The translations under genes were made by a program, and so were the position numbers. The notes beneath the pieces are model-generated. The model searched no databases. It saw only the letters and a list, made by a program, of their open reading frames with translations, and was not told the origin of the DNA. A stretch of DNA of 64,000 nt, taken from Pocillopora verrucosa. Its lineage: Eukaryota > Cnidaria > Anthozoa > Scleractinia > Pocilloporidae. Location of the stretch: positions 11,986,997-12,050,996 of the forward strand of contig NC_089315.1 in assembly GCF_036669915.1 (NCBI RefSeq), written 5' to 3'. Below are positions 11,972 to 23,738 of this stretch, in pieces (positions within the stretch are counted from its first letter, which is position 1; each line of letters opens with the position of its first letter).

Positions 11972-12115
11972 CTCCTTTACTCCCGAGATCTCATTAGTAA
12001 TTCTTCCTACTGTCTGACAGACAGTTCTTATGATGTTAGTTTGGAGAATTTGGTATTGGATCCACTAATAATCCCCTGATGATATTGTAAGGAGAAATTC
12101 TATCTTGGTCAAGTG
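11972..12115 (-). repeat. TTAA foldback MITE, copy 2 (reverse, 3' end decayed)
   Basis: Starts right after the shared TTAA with CTCCTTTACTCCCGAGATC and runs through the family interior in reverse (TTCTTATGATGTTAG, GGAGAATTTGGTATTGGATC, GATATTGTAAGGAGAAATTCT). The far terminus after TTGGTCAAG has lost its CCCTTT end. It is homologous to the copies at 43429-43631 and 26206-26403. Confidence 0.65.
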
Positions 12116-13261
12116 CTGATAAAGGTAACGAGTCTGGCGTGATGGCAAGCTATCATAGGTGAACCTAGACCCGGTTTTGTACAGCACCACCAAAAACCAA
12201 AAACCAAAATTGGTGAAAACTGAAATCCTCCCCAAAAATGGACCGTTTGAATTACGCACATGTGGGCCAGGCCTAACATGTCTTTTTTTCAAAGTTTACA
12301 GTTCTTTTCCACTGTCACTCATTTCGCAGCAACAATTTTATCTCTATTTCTATAATGATTCGGTACTTATCTGCTTTTTAATTCATTCATCTATCTGTTC
12401 ATTTATCATTAATTTAAAGTTTATCCACGGTGGGTCACGTAAAAAGACGAAAGACCATGCGCATATAAAACCCCTAATTCTTTAATTCCTAAATACAATA
12501 AGTAGTAAAAAATAAGTCATCCTCAAAAAAGTTACACAACTAGAAATCTACTTAACATTTGCTTTGAGAAAATGCAATAAGAGTGGATGTGAAAAAATTT
12601 CATTTCGCTAAAATCTGACAAGCCACTAGGTCATGCGGAAAGCGTCTTCTTTCTTTCTCAACCTGTCTACTGAAAGTTTTGGTTCAGAAAAATCGTGTTC
12701 TGTCAGCAAAACACCTGTCATCATACAAATGTCTTCTAACCTATACATGTAAACAAAAAAAATAAAGTGGAGAAACAAAGAAAATGTAACAGAAATGCTG
12801 ATCTTAATTAAAGCTGATCCTTTCTCTAAAGTATTTCACGTATTCTTTCTAACTATCACTAAAAGTGAATTTTATGATTAAAAAAGACTGAAAGATAAAG
12901 GCGAGTTAGGAAGAATAATGACTTCACCATATGAATCTAATTGGAAATCTCCGTTGTTCTGAAACTACAATCCACATGGAGTTGATTTCTCTTTGGTAAC
13001 TATCAAAGATGGCATTCTAGCTTTAAATAGACGTCTCAGATCGTAATAGTTCGTAAGCAGCTTTCTACATTTGATCAAGCAGTTTTGAAGGCACACTGTA
13101 GAAATATCACGTTAAGAATAATTCTTATAATTCTAGATTCCATATTCATATTATACAGATTGGTGTAAATGTTGGCTTAAATCTCTTGATCAGGGGTGCC
13201 GTGATGATATGACCACATTATCGTCGCACGTTACGTACAAAAATTAAATTAGTAAATCTGC
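12116..13261. other. downstream flank of the amidohydrolase gene, nothing recognised
   Basis: AT-rich sequence without a supported exon. It probably includes the 3' UTR of the minus-strand amidohydrolase gene that ends at 13262. No repeat with defined ends was seen. Confidence 0.35.
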
Positions 13262-16200
13262 TCATTTTCCATAACCACTAGCTCTAATTCCATAAAATTT
13301 CACTACGTTGTCACAAAAAATCGCCTGCTTCTCTTCTTCCGTTAGATTTGAAATACTCTGCAGGTAGGCTTGAAAGGTTTGATGATAAGATGCATCTCTC
13401 GCCATCGTGCAAACTGGCCAATCAGAGCCAAACATACATCGGTTCGCTCCAAATACAGAAGTCACGTGCTAAAAAAAAAAACGGAAAGACGAAACAAGCA
13501 CAAATCGAAGCAAGAAATTCAAGCTGCACTGTGCAATGAATTATGTGATCAAGTATCAACCATAAATAGATAATGGTAATTAAAGCGTCGTAGCGAAATT
13601 TGAGAAGTCCAGTCCCTGGCCTTGCTAAGGCGCGGTATCCGTCTTATTCAACTCCTAGAAGCCTGGCAATTAACCGAAGTGTTGATCGTGCCCTCCAAGG
13701 AATGAATGAGATGTTTCTACATGTAAGAATTAACTACTGACCTGTGCGTAAGGAATTAAGTCTTCAATTTTCCATTTTTCATGAGAAGCTTCTGTCACTA
13801 GCCCCGATCTGCAAGCGTAAGATAAAGACCTCAGTGTTCAAGTATCTCCACACTTTTCAGTTGCATTTACCGAGCAAGTAATTGTGCGTTGCCTTGTTAT
13901 GATGATCTAATGTATGAGTGTTGATTGTGTTTTGAACAACTTGGTCCTGCAGATTGATAGGGTTGCAGTAGGGCCATTACTTAGTTGAGGCTGAATCTTT
14001 TGACTCAAGACTTTAAACACCCTTGAACCCTAATCAAGAACCTTTCAAGGACAACTGGAGAGGAACAGTCAATGACGAGGCTAGCATGGGCAGGTATGGT
14101 AATTCAGTATTATCAACTGAGTTGATAAAATAAATTGGCCACTGTAAAGAGTGTTAAAGTTGACTCGCTCTAACGAAGGGCAAACGCTCAAACGTCAGCT
14201 TTTATATTATTTACGGTGGCCAATCTACGTTATTAACACAGTTGATAAGACTAAATTACCCTGTTATACCCTCCTACCGACGCAGCGACACAGTTTCTTT
14301 CGAAACTTACCCCCTCTGGCAAGGTAGGTAGGCTACACCCGGAGGGAGATAGAGAAGCCAACCCAGTTTCCATGGACCTGGGTCCGTGAGGAGTAGCACA
14401 GTCATGTTAAACTTGACCTGGTTCGACTGCAAAGTTGTTTATTAGTTTTCAACGTAACTTCAAGCACCACCCAACAACACGAATAATGGTCAGACATTGG
14501 GATATCGCAGTAAGGTAAATGAAATTGAGAAGACAGCTCTCTTGATTAAATATACTTGGTAGGAGCGCAACCTATAACCACTTACAAGCTTTACTTACAT
14601 TTTGCAAAAAACGTTCGGATTTTGAGACAAAATTTGCATTCCCTTTTTCCAGGCATCTATCTTGCCTTCTTTAATTTCTGGTTTTGCAGCGTGGTCAACA
14701 ACAAACTTCAGGCTAAAATTAGAAAAAAAGAAAAGAAAACTTAAAAGTGAATGCTGTTCCACAAAATCTGTTAGTAAACCCTCCTGTGTGTACTTCCTCT
14801 CACTAAAAGGTCAATCTACCGATAAAAAAGACTTTTAGAAGAAGGTTTTCATTGGCAGTATTAACCATGAAGTTGAACTGACATTTTAGTTTAATCATAT
14901 TCAGTTATTTTCTGTTACAATTAAAGTTTTCAAGTTTGACTTTTTTGTATTAATAAAACTGAGCAGGATTGAGATGAGCTTCCGTTGAACATTTTAGTCC
15001 AATCCTCTCATGGGTACTCCTGAATACAGCTTCCCTCCTTTCCTTGCCAGACTAACAGCCTCACCCAAATCATTAACAAAGACATTTGAGTGTAAAGTAA
15101 CATAAAATTGACCCTCTTATCAAAAGATTATGTACAGGCAAAGAAAAGTGTGACAAATTATTGAATGCTTCTACATTTATTGGTCTACATAAAAAAAAAA
15201 TGAAAACAGTGAATAGTACAGAATGAGGAAAACACCAACAACAACAACAACAACAACCATTAAAAAAACAAAATAAATTTATGACAAAACTTACTTTGGA
15301 AACTTTTGAACAACATCATTAGCCAAATTCAAGTGCCTTGTCCTTTGAGAAGAGAAATAAACAAATTAATAAATTTCTGTGATTTCTTAGGTAATTACAG
15401 TTCCCATCAGTTGATAGTAAGCAGGATCACAGTCATGAGTACAAACTTATGCAAATCAGTGTGTCATGTGGCATGCCAGGTGGAACTATTACCCAGGGTC
15501 TTACCTGGGGGCTATTTACCAGATATGACATGTACCAAAATTGTTAGCTCATCACCACCATTACTTCATTAACATTAATAATATTCATTGCTATCACTGT
15601 CATAACATTCCAAGGTGTAACCTTGGAATGCCTTAACCCTTTAACTCCCATGAATGACCAAGACAGAATTTCTCCTTACAATATTGATACAATATCAAGC
15701 AAACAAGTGATAAGAATAAAGAAAAAAAACAGTTAGGGGATTAAAAGTTGATCCAATACCAAATTCTCCAAACTAACATAAAATATCCTTGTTTGTATTT
15801 TTTTCTTTCTTTATATTATATTTCCTCTGAAAAATGTATCAATATTGTGGGGGAAATTTCCTTTTAGTCAGTCATGAGAGCAAAAAGTGCTAAGAGGACT
15901 CAGGGGATACTACAGTGAAAAATAAATTATTACTAATGCCTACTGACCTTACAAGTAAATCATATGTCAGTCCCCTTTCCTCTAAAAATCCTGAGAGGAT
16001 AGAATCAAAGTCAGTACAAGTAGAAGTCAAGCATGATAAATCATTCCTCTTCAACTTTAAAAGTTAATATTAGCAGATTACAGCATGGAAGTTTAAAATT
16101 ATCTTTCAGTGCCTAAAACCCAAATGGCACACTACACATAACTTTTTTTTGGTTTGAGATGACTTTGATTTTTGACATTTTCTTATTAAGCAGCATAGCA

Positions 16201-18233
16201 TTGACAAGGAAGGAAACAAGATATTTTAAACTTTGATCATTTATGGAGCAACAACTCACTTTATTCACTGAGAAACATCACTGAATTCTGTTGCCTTGGA
16301 ACGTTTGTGCCTACCAAATTAATTAAATAATCAAATAGACCTCTTGGTATTTTTTTAAAAGTTGGAAATTTTGCAGAATCATTCTTTTGGGGGGCTGATT
16401 TTTCCAGTCTGCTGTGACACATGTTTGCATATTAATAACAACCCACAAACTTGGCAAATATTAAAACTAAAAAAAAAATCCATGTAACATGGCTTTACTT
16501 AAGGGTATTGAATGACCATTGACATACCTAAACCTCTCTGAACAGATTCTCTGCCCAACCAATCATCTGGTTCTCCTTCTAAGATATTCCTTATCCCCCT
16601 GAACTTTGGATGCTTCATATAATTGTCTAGAATAGCATCAACCTTTAAAAATTGAAAATCAACTGTTTCCAATTTTTTCTCATTTGATCATGTTAAATGA
16701 AATTAATAATCTTCTATAAAATCAAATTGATCAACACTGAAGTGTTGAAGGAAAATCAAGTAAGATTATTGTTCAGTATTAACAAGTTTCTATTTTTTAA
16801 AAACCTTGGTCAGAAGTTAAGATCAAAACCATGTCTGCAGTGGGTAATATTACAACATTTTATAGTTTGCCAAATCAAGTACTGGTAAATCAATATTTTC
16901 GAGAGAGATTTACCTTTGGGTCAGTAAGGTCAACCCAACCAACAATTCCAACAATTGTTGAACTTTCTTTGGCCACTTCTAGTATCCAGTCTGTTTAAAA
17001 AAAGTCATAAATAAACTTTAACCTCGACATTACATGTAAAATGTCCTGAAGCTACATGACTTTATGAGATATTGAAGTTACCTTGAATTTGTGGGTCTTA
17101 AATCATTATTGAGTCAGACATAATTAAATTGAAGGATTATTTCATCAGAAAAAAAGATGCTCTAACAATAGTTATCAAATGTACATCATACCAAACATTA
17201 GAGTCTTTGAAAAAAGTCCATGTTTACCCTGTATTTAACATGACTGGCTTTAGCTAATTGCTTAAATCGCAAGCATTGCATGTAAATACAAAAAGCATAA
17301 TGAGGGGGAAGGGAAAAGAAAATTGCAATTCAAAGTGCATTCAAATAAACTTAAGAAAATTTCATTCACAAGCAATGATTGATGCACTCTGAGGTGTATA
17401 GTAGAAAAAACTACACCAGCTAGAGCCATGTCAAGTTGAAATTAAACACAAACATCAAATATTCAAGAATTTTCAAAACAGCTACATTCACTGCAAATCT
17501 AATAGCACATCCTATGTCAACAGAATTAAGCAAAAATAAAACAAAATTCTCAAACATGATTGGTTATCAACAGCCAGATTTGAGCACCAACAGGACACTG
17601 TGTATGCACCATGCTTGTCATTGGACAGTGTCATAGGACAGTTGACGTGTCATGCCTGTATACATGGACAGTAAGCATCATGTGTGCATGCTGCTGTCAT
17701 GCATTTCACCAAGTTAACAATTGTTTTCTTATGAAACCTATAACTGATGTCTACTTTCTTTGTCAAATTGTTCCATAGTTTCAATTAATTGGTATCAGGA
17801 CTTTGTGTTGTCCAATTCTGTCTGTAATCAAACTCCTGACTAACAAATCAGATTCCCCTTTCACAATAGTCCGATTTTGTTAATCACTTTAATGATTATA
17901 GACAAAATTGGACTCCACTCATTCCTATTATCATTATAAATCAAGACTCAGATGAATCATGAACATTTGAAAGGAATGAAATTATTAAAACTGAAAATGT
18001 ATTAAAAGAATCAGTATGAAAAACTCATCGACTAAAATGAAGGTAGCATCATTTTTAAAAGCTCTCCAATATACCTGTTTCTTCGTAGGTTTCGTTGACT
18101 TGGACAAAGACCACTTTTCTCACAGGAGATGGAATGAGTGCATCTTCAAGGTCACTCAAATAGAATGGTCTATAAATAGCAGTCAGCTCAGCAGGAGGCC
18201 ATGGATAGTAATACCTATCTGATGGCAATAAAT
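13262..18233 (-). CDS. amidohydrolase-2 family metal-dependent hydrolase (5' exon missing)
   Basis: Eight minus-strand exons join with consistent phases: 18233-18075, 16990-16914, 16642-16528, 15990-15948, 15342-15295, 14712-14599, 13808-13742 and 13468-13262. They give about 276 residues ending in a stop. The order of motifs fits COG3618/amidohydrolase-2 lactonase-like TIM barrels. YYYPWPP is near the start, followed by VGWVDLTDP, KFRGIRNILEGEPDDW, GLTYDLL then RHLNLA, the metal-site His in KFVVDHAAKP, a CKISGL strand, and the catalytic Asp in MFGSDWPV. The first retained exon opens in phase 1 and lacks the HxH metal motif that should sit a few residues upstream, so a short first exon remains unfound somewhere above 18233. 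Substrate cannot be told from sequence; relatives act on sugar lactones or related carboxylic substrates. Confidence 0.85.
14104..14320. repeat. hammerhead-repeat family, degenerate two-armed copy
   Basis: Within an amidohydrolase intron, the arm AGTATTATCAACTGAGTTGA then GGCCACTGTAAAGAG is mirrored by TTTACGGTGGCCAAT and ACACAGTTGATAAGACTAAA, followed by the family end CACAGTTTCTTTCGAAACTT. The centre (14170-14196) is a decayed hammerhead core: CTAACGA instead of CTGANGA and CAAAC instead of GAAAC, so it should be inactive. I could not find matching target duplications. Confidence 0.6.
15237..15257 (+). repeat. (CAA)n microsatellite
   Basis: Seven consecutive CAA-type triplets in the intron immediately downstream of the 15342-15295 exon. 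Confidence 0.8.
15637..15785 (+). repeat. TTAA foldback MITE, copy 3 (3' truncated)
   Basis: TTAA at 15633-15636 followed by CCCTTTAACTCCCATGAATG and the family interior (GACAGAATTTCTCCTTACAA, AAGTGATAAGAATAAAG, CCAAATTCTCCAAACTAACA). The right terminus is absent. A small hairpin (CATTCCAAGG / CCTTGGAATG, 15606-15630) abuts the left end. Confidence 0.65.
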
Positions 18234-18657
18234 CTGGTAGAAAAATAATTATTTATTTAACTATACTGTGATCCAAACTGCAACCATTTTGATTGCCATG
18301 GAGACTAGGAAAAATTAAAGCAAATAAAGAAATACATTTGTAGCATAGGTTGCCAATTTGATGACTTGCATCTAGAAGTCATACAGCAGGTTGTAACATT
18401 TTAAGACTTGCATGGTTTTATCAGTTGGAAGTTAAAGAAAAACCAGTCATCATAAATCATTACTCAGTTGTCCACTTGTTTTGTACTGTGAAAAATTGCT
18501 TCTTTCTCCTTCATTGCCGTGTTTTAAGGCTTGAAGTGTTGCATAAAGCTCCCAGTTTTGGGAAAGCAAATTTCAGTCAGATCACTTACTTAAAATACAA
18601 CCTGGGTGGTCATTAGTTTAGAACCTAATTTTGTGAATCCCTTGCCTGATTATAAAC

Positions 18658-18770
18658 AATTATTGGAAGAGGCTTTTGTGATATCCAAAATAACCAAGGT
18701 CAAGGTAGGCTGATAACCCTTACCAAGACCTTGACTATTCTGGATATCACAAAAACCAAATCTAATAATT
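18658..18770. repeat. 50-bp-arm imperfect hairpin
   Basis: Arms 18658-18707 and 18721-18770 are reverse complements with a few mismatches (AATTATTGG... / TGTGATATCC / AAGGTCAAGGTA), separated by 13 bases. Such a structure fits a foldback MITE or a palindromic element remnant. There are no clear target duplications. Confidence 0.6.
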
Positions 18771-19042
18771 TTTTTAGGACAAATTGAATGAAAAAAAATT
18801 GTCATGACAATATGTAGAACTAAACGTGTTTAGTTTACTTGAACTGTTTAGCCAGACTTTGAACTTTTTTGCACCTTGTATATTATTGTTTTAATTGTAT
18901 GCAGTTGTTTTGACCAAACACACAATGTCACTTGCAGGGTTTGAATAAATTATTTTTCCCTTTGATGTGTGCACTTCGCTTCTGCATAATTATAATAAGC
19001 TCATTATAATCTCATGTTTTTTCATGTCTATTATTAATACAT

Positions 19043-19205
19043 AATCACATGATTTTTCTTGTGCAATTTGGAATAAATAAGCAATTGTAATTATTTTCAA
19101 AGATCACAAATTGCACTCGCCCCATGGGCTCATGCAATTTTGTTAGTCTATGAAAAAATTTACTCTTGCTTATTTATTCCAAATTGCACTCGAAATCATG
19201 TGATT
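19043..19205. repeat. foldback element with 38-40-bp arms
   Basis: AATCACATGATTT then TGCAATTTGGAATAAATAAG (19043-19082) is mirrored at 19168-19205. A second, smaller inverted pair, ACAAATTGCACTCG / CATGCAATTTTGT, sits in the middle around CCCATGGG. It is non-coding and probably a MITE. Confidence 0.55.
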
Positions 19206-20132
19206 ACCGATACACTGAAACTGGAACTCCACTCAGTCTTCCCGCTATTTTCTGACATTGTGTTTTGTGCTGCCTTTTTACAATTTTGAATTTTACAACT
19301 GTAACCTTAATTAAAGAAATTTCGACAATCAGACAACTGTAGCATGATGAGCTTTGTGTTGGAAAAAATTTTTTATGCAAATTAGTTGGCTGCACATTCA
19401 ATGTGCAGCCAGCTAATATGCATATTAAGTAATTCAAGCCAAGGTTTGATGCCTCTTGGTGGCATGAGGTGTTTGCTGAACATTCCAGGACATCCAATAA
19501 TCCCTACAAAAAAAGTTAATAAAGCTCCCCTCAAATGAAATGGAAAAAAACCCCAACATCCGATAATTACATTTCCAATCGTTTTCCAGATACAACTCTA
19601 CTTTGTTTGCTCATTTTCCAAAAACAAGAGTCCAGAGAAAAGCCTCATACAAAATTAACAGGTCTAATTTGAAAAAACCTAAGGGGCAGTATGCTAAGCT
19701 CATTTTCTTTGTTGAAACAATACATGTCTTAAAGAAGACAACAGTAAATCGTTAACACAAGGTCCACAAATAGTCCTGACCAAATATTACAGAAACAAAC
19801 AGGAACAATTTAAAACACATAAGAAGAAGAAACTCAAAGATGGCCTAAAAAGTGGCATCAGTTAAGCTGATTTCGCCTCCATGATCGAAGCCAAGGCCTG
19901 AATAAGGCTAACTCCAACAAACCCTTCTCTATACAGGTCATGGTTTGTACTTTTAAAGTCCAGAAACTGTGTTGATTAGATAATCCAGAGAATACAGACT
20001 GATGGTCTCCCTGTTCAGTCTACAAGCTTTGGCGCAATGCAACTATCCTTATAATGACCTTTTATGTGCAAAGATTTTGGAATGGCATTTTTAGCTTTTA
20101 CAAAGACATCACTTTTGCCAAAATCAACTACA

Positions 20133-20826
20133 AAAGGGTATACAAGAGATTAAAAATAACTCTCAAGTATATACTACCCAAGAGGGTATAGAAGAGATTA
20201 AAATTACCCTCAGGTATACACTACCCAAGAGCGCGTAGAAGAGGTTAAAAACAACCGTCAGGTATATGCTACCCAAGAAGGTATGCAAGAGATTAAAAAT
20301 ACCTCTAAGGTCTATACTACCCAGGAGGGAATGCAAGAGATTAAAAATAACCCTCAGGTATAAACTACCCAAGAGGGTAAAGAAGAGATTAAAAGAGAGT
20401 AGAGCCCAAGAGAGTATAAAGGAAATTAAAAACAACTCTCAGGTATACACTACCCAAGAGGGTATAAAGGAAATTAAAAATAACCATCAGGTAAACACTA
20501 CCCAAGATGGTATAGAAAAGATTAAAAATAACCCTCAGGTATACACTACCCAAGAGGGTAAAGAAGAGATTCAAAGTAACCCTCAGGTATACACTATACA
20601 AGTGGATATGGAGATTAAAAACAACCTTCTGGTGTACACTACCCAAGAGGGTATGGAAGAGATTAAAAATAACCCTCAGGTATACACTACCCAAGAGAGT
20701 GTAGAAGAGATTAAAAATAATCCTTAGGTATACACTATCCAGGAGGGTATGCAAGAGATTAAAAATAACCCTGGGGTATTCACTTCCCAAGAGGGTATAA
20801 GAGAGATCAAAAGTAACCCTCAGGAC
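20133..20826. repeat. 48-bp minisatellite, about 14 units
   Basis: A tandem array with unit landmarks GAGATTAAAAATAACCCTCA then GGTATACACTACCCAAGAGG. Successive GAGAT landmarks at 20146, 20194, 20241, 20289, 20337 and 20385 show a 47-48-bp period, with one unit shortened by about 11 bp near 20400. Because 48 is divisible by three, long frames stay open on both strands: 16-residue repeats such as VYTTQEGIKEIKNNPQ on plus and [16 protein letters not shown] on minus. No gene is implied. Confidence 0.9.
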
Positions 20827-22949
20827 ATTGGAAACATATTCCCTCTCCTCAGCCTTTGAATCGAGTGAAGATGGTAGACAGTCAGCCCTCTTAAGTAAAG
20901 TTTTGGCTACAGACTTTTTATGGAAAATAGGGTGGTGAGAATCGAAAGCGAGGTATTTGTCGGTGTGGGTGGGTTTACGGTAGACACTTGTCTCTTAATT
21001 ACCGTGAACCCCTCTGGACACATTTAAATCAAGAAAGTGAAAATGTCGATCCTTTCACGCTCTACTAAATTCAAATGCGACAAGAGGCGCTCTGCTTCAT
21101 TTCCGGATACCGCAGAAATAACATCATATAACATGAAGGCGCTAGACAGGAGTGTCGAAACGTTGGGTCTATGAATTGTAACTTCTTCAGTTACATTCAT
21201 TAAATCTGCAAACCAGTGTAGCATCAAACTATGTCAAATTCTTATAATTTTGCCATGGCTGTTATTTCGTTAGATGACCATCTCACAGTTAAAGCTTCGG
21301 CCGCCAGTGGTTTGTTATATGTACGCAATGTTTTTGCAATCTGTGTATGTGTACTCACGTATGTGCGCGTCCACGATTTCTTTTCCATGGAAAAGGTTCA
21401 TTTCTGGACGAAATCAGTAGGCTAAGTACGGCGTATCCGGCCGAGGATTCGATACTTGTCATACAGGCGATGACATCACAAGCTTCTCGTCACACTATAT
21501 GAAAGCGCCACATTGAATCATTTGGCGAGAGAAATCTGGGGAGAGATCAAGACGGACTGTTTCCATGGGACTTGCCGGATGTAAGGAAATGTTGAAAACT
21601 CTAGCAAATTCTTATAAGACCCCATCTGATACCGAAAACAAAACAAAGCAAAACATCACTCAGACCTTGCAGACCCTTTGTATTTTTCTACAAAATTTCG
21701 CATTCAAAACACAGGGGAATAGTTGCTGATTTGTTTTAAGCCTGGTTACCACATCCCATAGGAACTCCAAATGGTCGGGAACCTTAATTTCCCACGCAAA
21801 ATAAATTTCAATCTTTAAAATATCCATTTCGTGATAAGAACCCCTAGCCAAGTTAACATGCAAAATTTGAGCCAAATCAGTGAACCTACCTGTTCGACGT
21901 GGTCCGACATTTACGGACTATCACGTCTAAAAATGACAAAGAAACGCGCACACAGAAATAACATCTAAACAAAACAAGTCAAGCGATAAATTGGGGGCAT
22001 CGTGGTTCCAAAAAATCACAGAACCACCTAGATAAGAGGGTCTCAGTGGGGTGATGGCTTTAACGGCTTTTACGTTGTGATTAAAAGAAAAGTTTTTACG
22101 GTTAACTTTATCTACGATTAACGGTTAAAATTTGTCAATTTTCGCGCTTATCGGCTTTTTTTCGCCTTTTTTTACGTATGGTTAGCCTTATTGTTTTTAT
22201 TACAACGAAAGGCTGGAAAATAAATTAACAAGAACTCCGCTTTTAGACTTGGCTAAATCTATATGTTATTGGTCACAACTGCCAAAAATTGATGAAACGG
22301 CAAACCTGCACGAAGCTCATCGACGTCGTGACCCTGAACCAAATTTCACTCAGTATAATGTACATAGATCGATTGCTCGCGAGTAGAGACGTTACTGTAG
22401 AAAAAAAAGACACTTAGTTCGTCGACACTAACATTGTCGTAAGCTAGGGATGCTTAAGTAAATCTTAAAATGAAAACAAAAATAGTTGTGGATTGCTGAA
22501 TCTCACTCCTATTCGAAAACAGAAATTTTCTCCCAAGACTGATCGATTTTTAGAATGAGTAACCGCCAGAGATCTCAAGTCTTTCAAGATGCTTTGTCGC
22601 GATAGAAGGAGTTTTGAAACGCCTGGTATTATCTTGCCATTATAGGCACCCCCCCCCCCTCCCACTCTCCCGAAAGTGTGTAAGCGTTGTTTTTTTTGTC
22701 TACACTGTAATGTAGCCCCTTAAGGGTGTTTATCAAGATCCAGGATTTTCCTTCCATCCTCCATATTTTCAGACCTCTCCTCGGAACTGTCTGAGCTATC
22801 CAGAAATGTTCATGCCTCTGGGACGGCAACGTTGCAAAACAACAGTCTTTCTTCCACCGAAGTGCTGTTATTAATAAATTTATCAGTTCTTATCTCACTA
22901 CTATCCTCACATGATGGAAGAGTCATCACGACCCCGCCCTCCCCCCCTT
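20827..22949. other. intergenic, no gene recognised
   Basis: No supported exon or repeat with defined ends. A short ATG-plus-donor stretch on minus at about 21911-21891 (MSDHVEQ then GTAGGT) could be a first exon for something downstream, but its phase 0 does not fit the amidohydrolase exon. The block near 22226-22255 belongs to the dispersed repeat also seen at 535-575. Confidence 0.35.
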
Positions 22950-23111
22950 TCAGCCATTGACATCTTCAGATGAGTCAAACACTTCCTTGTTTTCTTTCAA
23001 CTGCGATATATTTCTCAGCTCTTCCTTGGAAAATTCCTCGCTTCCCCTTACATCCTTCCTAAAATTAATACCCCTGTGGTTCTTACTAGTTTGCTTCGTC
23101 TCTTCAGGCAT
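22950..23111 (-). CDS. short charged ORF, possibly a gene remnant
   Basis: A 53-codon frame starting MPEETKQ, rich in Glu, Lys and Ser (SEEFSKEELRNISQLKENKE), ending SSEDVNG then stop. Downstream on the same strand two further coding-like blocks appear in other frames: MTLPSCEDSSEIRTDK near 22920-22870 and a SSDSSEERSENMEDGRKILD stretch near 22805-22730. Together they look like one acidic protein broken by stops and frameshifts. I do not recognise a family. Confidence 0.25.
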   Translation of the reverse strand: MPEETKQTSKNHRGINFRKDVRGSEEFSKEELRNISQLKENKEVFDSSEDVNG

Positions 23112-23449
23112 TTTAGTCACCTGGGCCTTGGTTATTTAAAGCAACGTTACGACAGTTTTGATGTAATCAGTTTTCATTTGGTTTTCAGGCTAAATCTATA
23201 TTTGTTTATCATTGTGCTTCCTTAAGTTTCATCTAGCAGAACGTTAGCCCTATGAAGCGTCCAAATCAAGAGAAATAAAAACTGGATAAGCATCAGCGAC
23301 CCTTTTGAACACCAGGAGTCCGACCTGGTCTGCGAGACTACAGCCCACTCGGTCACTGCAACACTCTTTACTTCCTCTAAGTACACGAGGTAACAAGTGA
23401 CTATCACAAGTAAAGTCGTTCAAATGAATAAAGGGGTACGTTTCTAAAG

Positions 23450-23585
23450 AAATCGTGGTGCTGCGTTCACGAGAGGTAAAACAAGATTTTTTGTTTTATC
23501 AACTGAGTTGACTGATGTAAATTAGCTACCGTAAAGAATTTCTAAAATTGACGTTTGAAGCGTTGGCCCTTCGTCAAAAAGACGA
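23450..23585 (-). repeat. hammerhead-repeat family, degenerate single arm
   Basis: Contains the family landmarks GTGGTGCTGCGTTCACGAGA, TTTTATCAACTGAGTTGA, GCTACCGTAAAGAA and, on the minus strand at 23577-23550, a decayed core (TTGACGA ... CAAACGTC). It abuts the AAC/AAT microsatellite. Confidence 0.6.
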
Positions 23586-23603
23586 GGTCTTAAACTAAAC
23601 AAC

Positions 23604-23693
23604 ACCAACACCAACAACAACAACAATAATAATAATAATAATAATTATTATTATTATTATAATAACAATAATAATAATAATAATTATAATAAC

Positions 23694-23729
<36 letters not shown>

Positions 23730-23738
23730 GAATATTTA
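23604..23738. repeat. compound (AAC)n/(AAT)n/(ATT)n microsatellite
   Basis: CAACAACAACAACAAT runs into long AAT and ATT tracts, including a self-complementary AAT/ATT centre. Confidence 0.95.

Larger units (their letters stand above)
18234..20132. other. intergenic region with two long hairpins
   Basis: No supported exon. The missing first exon of the amidohydrolase should lie here or further right, but I could not find an HxH-coding stretch followed by a phase-1 donor. Two foldback repeats (18658-18770 and 19043-19205) are listed separately. Confidence 0.35.

Noticed and set aside
20266..20790. Long frames on both strands (153 and 133 codons)
   Set aside because: Entirely a 48-bp tandem repeat; openness follows from the period being a multiple of three.
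20133..20826. CRISPR-like regular array
   Set aside because: Units are contiguous with no unique spacers, and this is animal DNA.
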